Assembly (NCBI GenBank): GCA_003153055.1
Contig: PMBV01000471.1
Span: forward strand, 1 to 26,257
Origin: Myxococcales bacterium
GTDB lineage: Bacteria > Myxococcota > Myxococcia > Myxococcales > Myxococcaceae
Direction: 5' to 3'
Length of the DNA stretch: 26,257 nucleotides
Each line of letters opens with the position of its first letter. Position 1 is the stretch's first letter. Shown piece after piece: positions 14,874 to 21,579 of this stretch. The notes below the pieces were generated by a model. That model did no database searches and was not told where the DNA came from. It saw nothing but the letters and a program-made list of their open reading frames with translations. The position numbers and the translations under genes are program-made.

Positions 14874-16149
14874 CGAGGCCTCCGGTGAGCCGAGTCACCA
14901 CCGGGCGCGCCTCCTCGACCTGGTCGGGCCGAACGTAGACCCGCGAGAGCCGCACCGCGCCCGCGAAGCGCTGGTAGAGCGGCGTGTACCGGGCCACCTC
15001 GGTGAGCCGCCCACTGGAATGGTCCACCACGAAGAGCGAGGGGCCGTGGCCCCCTTCGGAGGTGTTGGTCAGCGACCCCAGGGACTCGATGGTGAAGTGG
15101 TCGACGCCGGCGGCGGTGAGGGCCCTCGACAGCTCGGAGAGATCGTACCCCTCGTCGCGCTCGGTGAACTGCACCACTCGCCGGTAGCCCCGGCGGGTCA
15201 CGATGCGCTGGGCCCAGGGGCTCTTCGACGCCCGGAGCGCCGAGTGGAGCGCCACGTCGTCGCACTCGAGGAAGGCCTCGGGGTCGGAGGGGATCTCGAA
15301 TTCTCCCGGGGCCTCCTGGTAGTAGCGCCTCAGCATGTAGTCGAAGCTGACCGAGGTGTGGTGGTAGTAGACCGAAAGAAACATGTGGTAGCGGCTCAAG
15401 AGGAAGTCCTCGAAGGCGAACACCGCCGCCTTGGACATCGCCATCACCGCCTTGCCTGCCCGTTGCTCAGCCGTCAGGTTCTGGAGAATCCACTCGATGT
15501 CGTAGCGCCCGTAGTGGACCCCGGTGAAAAAGGAGTCGCGCAGCAGGTAGTCCATGCGATCGGCGTCGAGCTCCCCCGAGACGATGCCGCGCAGCGCCGG
15601 GGTCCAGTCGATGCCACCGTCGACGAAGCCGCCTTCGCCGGCGGGAAAGTGACCCGTCACCAGGCCCGCCACCTGGGCTGGGGTGACGCCGAGCGGCGCG
15701 TAGACCTGCTCGAGCAACGGCGTCAGGCTCGAGTCCAAGATGATGCGGGCGGTGAAGTCTTCATGGGAGGCCAAGGGGCCGTGACCCGGGCCCATCCATG
15801 ACGGGAGCTTTAGGCGCTCGCGAGGCGGGGCGATGCTCTCCGAGGCGTGCGACAGCGGCATGTGGCCCAGGTCGTGGGACAACACGGCCAGGCGCACCGC
15901 GGCTCGAAAGCGCTCCCGGGCCTCCGACGAGAGCGGCGCACGGGCCGTCATCACGTCGAAGAGTCTCGAGGCCACCGACATCGCCCCCAGCGAGTGGGCG
16001 TGTCGAGTGTGGGTCGCCCCGGGGAAGGCGAGGTCTCCAAAGCCGAGCTGCCGCACGTGGCGCAGCCGCTGGTAGAAGCGACTGTCGATGAGCCTGCGCT
16101 CCTCCGGCGAGAGGGTGATGGTGCCGTGAATGGGGTCGCGGATGCGCAC
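14866..16149 (-). CDS. HD-domain phosphohydrolase (dNTPase/YdhJ-like)
   Basis: 427 residues from GTG 16149, which gives the family-like start MRIRDPIHGTITLS. Longer versions of the frame run into the divergent ATP-grasp gene and read as shadow sequence. The HD metal site is HTRHAHSLGAM (about 47-57) and SHDLGHMPLSH (H92, D93, H96), with a later Asp in DADRMDYLLRD. SFFTGVHYGRYD and YHHTSVSFDYMLRRYY are typical of the SAMHD1/dGTPase-like group. It probably hydrolyses a (d)NTP or other phosphate ester in the cytoplasm. It is first in the minus-strand run HD, Nudix-MBL, kinase, HopA1-like, and overlaps the Nudix-MBL start by 8 bases. Confidence 0.88.
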   Translation of the reverse strand: MRIRDPIHGTITLSPEERRLIDSRFYQRLRHVRQLGFGDLAFPGATHTRHAHSLGAMSVASRLFDVMTARAPLSSEARERFRAAVRLAVLSHDLGHMPLSHASESIAPPRERLKLPSWMGPGHGPLASHEDFTARIILDSSLTPLLEQVYAPLGVTPAQVAGLVTGHFPAGEGGFVDGGIDWTPALRGIVSGELDADRMDYLLRDSFFTGVHYGRYDIEWILQNLTAEQRAGKAVMAMSKAAVFAFEDFLLSRYHMFLSVYYHHTSVSFDYMLRRYYQEAPGEFEIPSDPEAFLECDDVALHSALRASKSPWAQRIVTRRGYRRVVQFTERDEGYDLSELSRALTAAGVDHFTIESLGSLTNTSEGGHGPSLFVVDHSSGRLTEVARYTPLYQRFAGAVRLSRVYVRPDQVEEARPVVTRLTGGLDE

Positions 16150-16279
16150 GGTGGTGACCCGACGATAATCGACTCGCCTCGTGCTGCCATGCCTCGATGG
16201 GATGCGCTCGAGCTCCGCCGGGTCGGTGCCAATAACTCCACATCGATCACCGCGGCGTGGTACACGTTCGACGAACGGG
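16150..16279. promoter_or_regulatory. divergent promoter region, HD operon / ATP-grasp gene
   Basis: 130 bases between divergent starts must hold promoters for both directions. The only clear structure is the palindrome GTTCG-A-CGAAC at 16266-16276, ending three bases before the ATP-grasp ATG, where a bound protein would block initiation. No clear -35/-10 boxes were seen. Confidence 0.35.
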
Positions 16280-17416
16280 ATGTTCATCTCGATTCTCCAC
16301 AACCGAGACCACACGCTGCTCGAGGATGACCCGGGCCGCGAAGCGCGCGAAGACGTGCTGCGAGTGGCCGCCGCGATGGCCCCGGTGCTGGAAGCGGGCG
16401 GGCACGTGGTCGAGACCATCGCCGTCGAGCACGACCTCTTCTCGATTCACGAGGCCTTCTCTCGGCGCAGACCCGACCTCGTCGTCAACCTCTGCGAGTC
16501 GCTGGCGGCCGACAGCCGTGGCGAGATGCTGGTGCCGGCGGTGCTCGACCTGTTGGCGGTGCCGTACACCGGCTCGACCGCCCTCTCGCTGGCGCTGGCG
16601 CTGCACAAGAACAAGGCCAAGGAAATACTCGCCGCGCGCTCGGTGCCGACCCCGGCCTTCTGCGTGGTGGAGCACGTCGAGGACATCACCCGGGTGCAGC
16701 TCCCCTTTCCGCTCATCGTGAAGCCGAGCCGAGAAGACGCCTCGGTGGGCATCGACTTCGACTCCGTCGTCACCGACCGCAAGGGCCTTGGGCGCGCGGT
16801 GACCCGGGTGCTCCGAACCTTTCACCAGCCGGCGCTCATCGAGGAGTACATCGACGGCCGCGAGGTGTACGTGCCGCTGCTCGGCAACGCGCCGCGCTCG
16901 TCGTTGCCGCTGACCGAGATTCGCTTCGGCGGGGTGACCTACTCGAACTCGAGCCGCCCGCGCGTGCTCTCATACGCCGCCAAGTGGAACACCGGCAGCG
17001 CCGAGTGCGAAGACAGCCCCTCTCACATGGCCGAGCTACCCCCGGAGCTCGAGGCTCGCTGCGTCGCGGTGGCGATGGCTGCCTTCGAAGCGCTGGAGTG
17101 TCGCGACTACGGCCGGGTGGACCTGCGCGTCACCGCTGAGGGGCAACCGCTGGTCATCGACATCAACCCCAACTGCGACCTCCACCCGCAGGCAGGGTTC
17201 GCCCGGGCCGCCGAGGCAGCCGGTATCTCCTACGGCGACCTGGCCATGCACCTGGTGGAGCTGGCGTGGGAACGTCGTCATGGAAATCAGGCCACTGTCA
17301 GCAGGCGACCGATCGCAGCTCGCCGAGTTCTTGGGCCGCATCGAGACCTTCACCCCGGACGAAGTCCTCTGCGCCCTCGAGCTCATCGACGCAGCAGCCC
17401 AGCCGAGCCATCCTGA
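16280..17416 (+). CDS. ATP-grasp ligase, D-alanine-D-alanine ligase-like
   Basis: 378 residues from ATG 16280 (MFISILHNRDHTLLEDDPG). The N-terminal lobe has DLVVNLCESL and VPYTGSTALSLALALHKN, as in D-Ala-D-Ala ligase-like proteins. The ATP-grasp part has FPLIVKPSREDASVGI (lysine and loop), ALIEEYIDGREVYVP, and the metal site GRVDLRV...PLVIDINPNCDL. It forms an amide or peptide bond with ATP; it is a divergent family member, not the main cell-wall Ddl, so its substrates are unknown. Normal family length would end near residue 333 (about 17280). The remaining 45 residues are Arg/Pro-rich and are read through the start of the GNAT gene, which suggests a lost stop codon or a frame error. Confidence 0.87.
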   Translation: MFISILHNRDHTLLEDDPGREAREDVLRVAAAMAPVLEAGGHVVETIAVEHDLFSIHEAFSRRRPDLVVNLCESLAADSRGEMLVPAVLDLLAVPYTGSTALSLALALHKNKAKEILAARSVPTPAFCVVEHVEDITRVQLPFPLIVKPSREDASVGIDFDSVVTDRKGLGRAVTRVLRTFHQPALIEEYIDGREVYVPLLGNAPRSSLPLTEIRFGGVTYSNSSRPRVLSYAAKWNTGSAECEDSPSHMAELPPELEARCVAVAMAAFEALECRDYGRVDLRVTAEGQPLVIDINPNCDLHPQAGFARAAEAAGISYGDLAMHLVELAWERRHGNQATVSRRPIAARRVLGPHRDLHPGRSPLRPRAHRRSSPAEPS

Positions 17417-17747
17417 CTATCAAGCCCTAGTGGCGGTGAGAGACGGCCGGGTGCTGGGCTACATCTGCTACGGCCCCACGCCGATGACGCAGGGCACCTT
17501 CGACTTGTACTGGATAGCATCGTCTCCCGATGCCCGGGGCCAGGGCGTGGGTGCTGCGCTCGTCTCGGCGATGGAAGACGAGCTCCGCCGACGCCAGGCC
17601 CGCATCGTGCGGGTAGAGACCAGCGCGCAAGAGAGCTACGGCGCCACTCGCACCTTCTATGCTCGCGTGAAGTACGAGGAAGAGGCCCGGTTCCGCGACT
17701 TCTATCGGCCCGGCGAAGACCTCGTCATCTTGGCCAAGCGGCTCTAG
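17280..17747 (+). CDS. GNAT family N-acetyltransferase
   Basis: 155 residues beginning MEIRPLSAGDRSQLAEFLG. The acetyl-CoA-binding motif A is clear as LYWIASSPDARGQGVGAALV, followed by the motif B region IVRVETSAQESYGATRTFYARVKYEEEARFRDFY, typical of GNAT enzymes that act on small amines or N-termini. The ATG lies 137 bases inside the ATP-grasp frame. The start is well supported by the fold, and GTGGGA precedes it. Tight coupling with the ligase suggests one pathway, perhaps acetylation of the ligase's amino substrate or product. The gene ends in front of a long hairpin. Confidence 0.9.
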   Translation: MEIRPLSAGDRSQLAEFLGRIETFTPDEVLCALELIDAAAQPSHPDYQALVAVRDGRVLGYICYGPTPMTQGTFDLYWIASSPDARGQGVGAALVSAMEDELRRRQARIVRVETSAQESYGATRTFYARVKYEEEARFRDFYRPGEDLVILAKRL

Positions 17748-17749
17748 GA

Positions 17750-17796
17750 GACTGGTGTTGAACGCCGACCGAGCCCGAACGCGTTTCACACCAGTC
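17750..17796 (+). terminator. long hairpin after the GNAT gene
   Basis: The 16-base arms at 17750-17765 and 17781-17796 match at 14 of 16 positions, with perfect outer arms GACTGGTGT/ACACCAGTC and a 15-base loop. It starts two bases after the GNAT stop and is followed by ACCTAAAA. It lies between convergent genes and probably stops transcription from the plus strand, possibly both. Confidence 0.6.
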
Positions 17797-17800
17797 ACCT

Positions 17801-17828
17801 AAAAGCGCGGGTTCCTCACAGGCCCGCG
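17801..17828 (-). terminator. intrinsic terminator of the second diguanylate cyclase gene
   Basis: Read on the minus strand, CGCGGG and CCCGCG (17823-17828 and 17806-17811) form a 6-bp GC stem starting two bases after the stop codon, followed by GCTTTT (17801-17804 supply the T-run). This is the best intrinsic terminator in the window. Confidence 0.65.
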
Positions 17829-17830
17829 TA

Positions 17831-20014
17831 TCAGCGCCCGTCACGCCGAGCCGCCCGCTGCACTCGGTCTCTCCCCGCCCGCTTCCCTGCGTACATCGCG
17901 TCGTCGGCCGCCGAGAGGAGCCGATCGACTTCCCCGGCGTCGTCGGGGAAGCACGCGTAGCCGATGCTGGCGGTGACCCCGTCGATGGTCACTCCGTCGA
18001 CCTCGTACCGTTGGGCCACCTCTCCCCGTACCCGCTCGAGAATGGTGACGGCCTCGTCGGTCGAGCTCAAGCTCCGCAACAGCAGCACGAACTCGTCACC
18101 GCCCACCCGACAGACGGTGTCGGCCGCCCGCACCGAGCGGCGCAGGCGCTGGGCGACCTCGATGAGCACGTCGTCGCCCTTGCGGTGGCCGTGGCGATCG
18201 TTCACCGGCTTGAAGCCATCGAGGTCCACGAAGGCGACGACCAAGACCTCGTGCTGGCGCTCGGCTGCGCGGAGGGCCTGCTGCAGCCGATCCATCAGCG
18301 GCACCCGGTTGGGCAGGCCAGTCAAGGCATCGCGCTGAGCCAGCTGCTCCAAGTGTCGCTCGCTCTCCTTGAGCGAAGTGATGTCCGAATAGATGCCCAC
18401 CGAGGCCGTCACGTGCCCCGCCTCGTCGGTGATGGCCGAGAGGTCGAGCAGCTCGGCGAAAACCTGGCCCGACTTGTTGCGGTTCCACACCTCTCCGCGC
18501 CAGTTGCCGCCCCGTCGCAGGGCCTCCATGATGGCCTCCGACGGCGCCTCGCCCTCGTGGCCGGCGTCGAGGAAGCGGAGGTCCCTCCCGATGGCCTCCT
18601 CCCGCGAGTAGCCAGTGGAGTGGACGAAGGCCTGGTTGACGTCGAGGATCTTCCCCCGGGGGTCGCAGTAGACGATGCCCTCGTGGGTATGGGCGAACAT
18701 GCTCGCCGCGAGCTTGAGTTGCCGCAGCGTGGCGTCGCGCTCGGAGACGTCATGGAGCACCGCGAACAACAGCGTGCGCCCCTCGACCTCGATGGGCCCG
18801 CCGTACAGCTCGGCCTGCCTCGTTTCGCCGTTGGCCAGGCGCTGGGGGAAGGCCACGAGGCGCCGCCGGGCCTGCCCAGCGCCGGCGAGGAAGGCGACGA
18901 CCTCGGGCTCGGGCAAACTACTCAGCTCGCCGAGCCGCTTGGTCAGCAGCGTCGCGCGGGGAAAGCCGTAGAAGTCCACCGCGGCCTCGTTGGCGTCGAG
19001 CACCCGGCCGTCGAGCGGGTCGAGCAGGAGCTTGAGCGACGAGCCCTCCTCGAAGGCGCGCCGGTACCGGGCCTCACTCTCCTCGAGGCGGGCCCGCTGC
19101 TGGGCGGTGCGCCACAGCAGCACCGAGAGGCCTCCCCCGAAGAGCAGCAGGAGGCTGGCGAGCAACGCGTCTTGCTTCTCGGCCCGCGCGTCGGCTGCCT
19201 CGATGGGGGCGAAGAGGGTCTCCTCGTCGATGCCGACCAGCGCGACGACCTCCGCCCCCTCCACTCGGCGCCAGGCGTAAACGCGTGGCCGCCCGTCCAC
19301 CGGAGACCTGACCAGGAAGGTGCCGGCCAATGGAGCTCTCGGGCCAAGAAAGGGCCGGTCCAGCGGCACCTTGGTGCCCAGCACCTGCTCGAGGCGCTGA
19401 CTTCGGGTGAGGTAGCTCCCGTCGGAGTGCACCACCGCCACCACGTCTTCGGCCGAGAGGCGCAGGTCGATCAGCCGATCAGCGAAGTACTGGGGCTCGA
19501 GGCCAATGACAATCACCCCGTCGAACCTCAGCTCCCGGCTGAGCTTGCGAGAGATGACGAAGCTCCACGACTCCAACAGCCGGGAGTGGGCCGGTACACC
19601 GACGACCAGGCGATCATCGAGGGAAGCCACCTGGGCAGAGAAGTAGCCGCGGTCGCCCAGGTAGAGGCCCCGCTGGTTGGAGGACAAGGACGAGAAGTGC
19701 ACGAAGCCGAGCTCGTCAGTCACCACCACGCCTTGAATGCCGCTGTCCTTGAGCGCCTCGACCGCCACGCGCACCGCGCCCTCGAACTCCTCGGGCCGGC
19801 CCTGGCGGTACGCTTCCCTGAGCTGCAGGAGCGTCAAGTCGATGCCGCGAATGATGGCCTGCATCTGCCGAGAGACCACGTCGGCCATCACCCGCGCATG
19901 CCGCGTGCCGACCGCGAGCGCGTTGCTCCGCTGAGCGGCGGCGGCGCGGCGCTCGGCGAAGCCATAGACGACGACGGCCACCGCGGTCGAGGCGGCGAGC
20001 AGGTACGCGAACAA
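17831..20014 (-). CDS. membrane diguanylate cyclase, dCache-PAS-PAS-GGDEF
   Basis: 727 residues from TTG 20014. A membrane helix (about 2-20), a periplasmic dCache-type sensor (30-280; DRGYFSAQVASLDDRLVVGV, then WSFVISRKL), a second helix (283-301), two PAS domains (about 315-430 and 435-550; the second with GIVYCDPRGKILDVNQAF) and a GGDEF domain (555-727). GGDEF is intact at 638-642, and the I-site RxxD is RAAD at 629-632, so an active, product-inhibited cyclase is expected. No ATG, GTG or better TTG exists in this frame upstream before a stop. The in-frame upstream sequence is basic (KARARGSFWPSPTRRLAL) and looks like a natural cytoplasmic N-terminus, so the true start is uncertain. Divergent from the barrel protein gene. 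Confidence 0.9.
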   Translation of the reverse strand: MFAYLLAASTAVAVVVYGFAERRAAAAQRSNALAVGTRHARVMADVVSRQMQAIIRGIDLTLLQLREAYRQGRPEEFEGAVRVAVEALKDSGIQGVVVTDELGFVHFSSLSSNQRGLYLGDRGYFSAQVASLDDRLVVGVPAHSRLLESWSFVISRKLSRELRFDGVIVIGLEPQYFADRLIDLRLSAEDVVAVVHSDGSYLTRSQRLEQVLGTKVPLDRPFLGPRAPLAGTFLVRSPVDGRPRVYAWRRVEGAEVVALVGIDEETLFAPIEAADARAEKQDALLASLLLLFGGGLSVLLWRTAQQRARLEESEARYRRAFEEGSSLKLLLDPLDGRVLDANEAAVDFYGFPRATLLTKRLGELSSLPEPEVVAFLAGAGQARRRLVAFPQRLANGETRQAELYGGPIEVEGRTLLFAVLHDVSERDATLRQLKLAASMFAHTHEGIVYCDPRGKILDVNQAFVHSTGYSREEAIGRDLRFLDAGHEGEAPSEAIMEALRRGGNWRGEVWNRNKSGQVFAELLDLSAITDEAGHVTASVGIYSDITSLKESERHLEQLAQRDALTGLPNRVPLMDRLQQALRAAERQHEVLVVAFVDLDGFKPVNDRHGHRKGDDVLIEVAQRLRRSVRAADTVCRVGGDEFVLLLRSLSSTDEAVTILERVRGEVAQRYEVDGVTIDGVTASIGYACFPDDAGEVDRLLSAADDAMYAGKRAGRDRVQRAARRDGR

Positions 20015-20038
20015 CGCCAGCCGCCGGGTCGGCGACGG

Positions 20039-20096
20039 CCAGAATGAACCTCGAGCCCGTGCCTTGCCCTGGCGACTCTGAATGTCGTCATTCTGG
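20039..20096. promoter_or_regulatory. widely spaced inverted repeat CCAGAATGA in a divergent gap
   Basis: CCAGAATGA (20039-20047) recurs as its exact complement TCATTCTGG (20088-20096), 40 bases apart. A smaller repeat, GAATG-tcgt-CATTC, lies at 20080-20093. It sits between the second diguanylate cyclase and the barrel protein gene, so it may be a paired operator. Part may be coding if the cyclase starts further upstream. Confidence 0.35.
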
Positions 20097-20205
20097 TAAA
20101 TGTCGGCTCCTCGCGCAAAACCTCAGAGGGTCGGTACCGCGACGAGGCGCCCTCTGATCGCGTATGTTTCTCTCTTACAAGTTCCCAAAAGAACGAGGTC
20201 GCCTG

Positions 20206-21579
20206 ATGGACTCGCGAGGCAGAGCTGGGTGGTGGGGGCGACGATACGCCATTTCGCGCCCGGTGATGGTCGGAGTCCTGCTGGCGGGGGGTGCGGCCGG
20301 CGCGGTCGACTTCGAATACACGGTGAGCGCTCGCATGGACGGCAGAGCGCGCTCGAGCTTGGCTGGTGACCTGGCCAAGGCCCCCGACGGCGGGGTCGCC
20401 ATCGCGACTGGGGAGGTCGAGCTGCTCCCCAGCGGGGAGGCAGCGCTCGGGTTCGGCCCCACCCGAGTGAGCCTGATGTACAACCCGAGCATCCTCTTTC
20501 GGGAGCCTCAGGCCGGCGGCCCTGTGGTGGTTCTCCACCGCGGGAGACTCGGGGTCGGCACCCACTGGGAGCACGGCACGTTTTCCCTCACCGAAGATGG
20601 CTCCTATGGTGAGGCCGACGTCAGCCCGCTGCGAAACCCCGAGGCCGCGGCGGTGGCCTCCGCGGCGGCGACCCAGGCCGGCTCCATTCTCAGCGCGAAG
20701 ATCATCCCCTTCGCCCGCTCCTCGACCACCGCAAGCCTCGGCCTCACGTTCCCAGGGCGGGTGAGCCTGGGGTTCTCGGCCGGTTACCAGGTCGGAGGCT
20801 CGCTGGCGAACGACGCGGGCGTGGCCGACCCGCTCCCGTTTCAGTACGGGCCGACCGGCGCGGCGAGCGTTCGGGTCGGGGTGACCGAGCTCGATGGGGT
20901 GGCGGTGAGCGCGCAGGTCATGCAGGCCACCTTCGTCTACGGCGCCGAGCAGCTCCTGGCCCAGACGGTGGTCTCGTGGGAGAGACAGGTCACCCGAACC
21001 TTCAGCACCACGCTCAGCGGAGGGCCCGCCTTTTCCCGCCAGCGGGTGTGCGCCATCTTCACGCCTCCCGACGGCGGCGCGGCTCGGCGCTTCTGCGAGC
21101 AGCCGACGCCTCCGCCAGCCAACTGGGACCCCACCCTGGTGAAACTCGGCTGGAGCTCCAACGTCTTCCCCGTCGCGTCCGGCGGGGCGTCGTGGCGGAC
21201 GTCGGTGGGCCAGGGAGCGCCCATCGTCTTCAGCGCCCTCGTTCGCCTCGCGCCGTTCGCCGACTACAACACGGGCCTGGTGTACGAGCGCATCGAGGGG
21301 CGGCTCCAGGCTGACTGGGCGGCTGCTCGCACGGTCGTGCTGCGGGCCGTGGGCTCGGGCGCGTACGCGGTGCAGATGGGTGGCCCGGGGACCCAGGGCG
21401 GTGAGCAGCTCTACTCGGGCGAGGCGCAGGTGACGTGGGCGCCCGAGCAATGGTTCTCGATGGTGGCGTCGGCCCGCGTCGTCTGGTCAGCCCAACCTCG
21501 CCTGCAGAACCCAGGGCGCCTCGACTGGGCAGGAACGGTCTCAGTCATTCTCCACGCACACGACACGCTGGCCTGGTAG
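20206..21579 (+). CDS. outer-membrane beta-barrel protein
   Basis: 457 residues. ATG 20206 has GAGG seven bases upstream; an earlier ATG at 20164 and a later one at 20266 are alternatives. A long basic signal peptide (RGRAGWWGRRYAISRP then VMVGVLLAGGAAGA) precedes VDFEYTVSARM. The mature part is a run of short amphipathic strands with Gly turns (AALGFGPTRVSLMYNPS, RVSLGFSAGYQVGGS, AASVRVGVTELDG, WFSMVASARVVWS) and ends VSVILHAHDTLAW, with the C-terminal aromatic residue used by the BAM insertion machinery. One Cys pair (RVC...RFC) may close an external loop. Substrate and partners unknown. Its last 35 bases overlap the convergent MutS-like gene. Confidence 0.8.
   Translation: MDSRGRAGWWGRRYAISRPVMVGVLLAGGAAGAVDFEYTVSARMDGRARSSLAGDLAKAPDGGVAIATGEVELLPSGEAALGFGPTRVSLMYNPSILFREPQAGGPVVVLHRGRLGVGTHWEHGTFSLTEDGSYGEADVSPLRNPEAAAVASAAATQAGSILSAKIIPFARSSTTASLGLTFPGRVSLGFSAGYQVGGSLANDAGVADPLPFQYGPTGAASVRVGVTELDGVAVSAQVMQATFVYGAEQLLAQTVVSWERQVTRTFSTTLSGGPAFSRQRVCAIFTPPDGGAARRFCEQPTPPPANWDPTLVKLGWSSNVFPVASGGASWRTSVGQGAPIVFSALVRLAPFADYNTGLVYERIEGRLQADWAAARTVVLRAVGSGAYAVQMGGPGTQGGEQLYSGEAQVTWAPEQWFSMVASARVVWSAQPRLQNPGRLDWAGTVSVILHAHDTLAW

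Noticed and set aside
12990..14888. Plus-strand frame of 632 codons
   Set aside because: Antisense to the kinase and the Nudix-MBL gene, both with intact catalytic motifs; composition is shadow-like.
18011..20047. Long plus-strand frame (678 codons) opposite the second diguanylate cyclase
   Set aside because: It is His/Gln/Arg/Leu-rich without any motif and lies exactly antisense to a clear dCache-PAS-GGDEF protein; it is a GC-rich shadow frame.
19888..21450. Minus-strand frame of 520 codons
   Set aside because: Mostly antisense to the outer-membrane barrel gene and without domain motifs.
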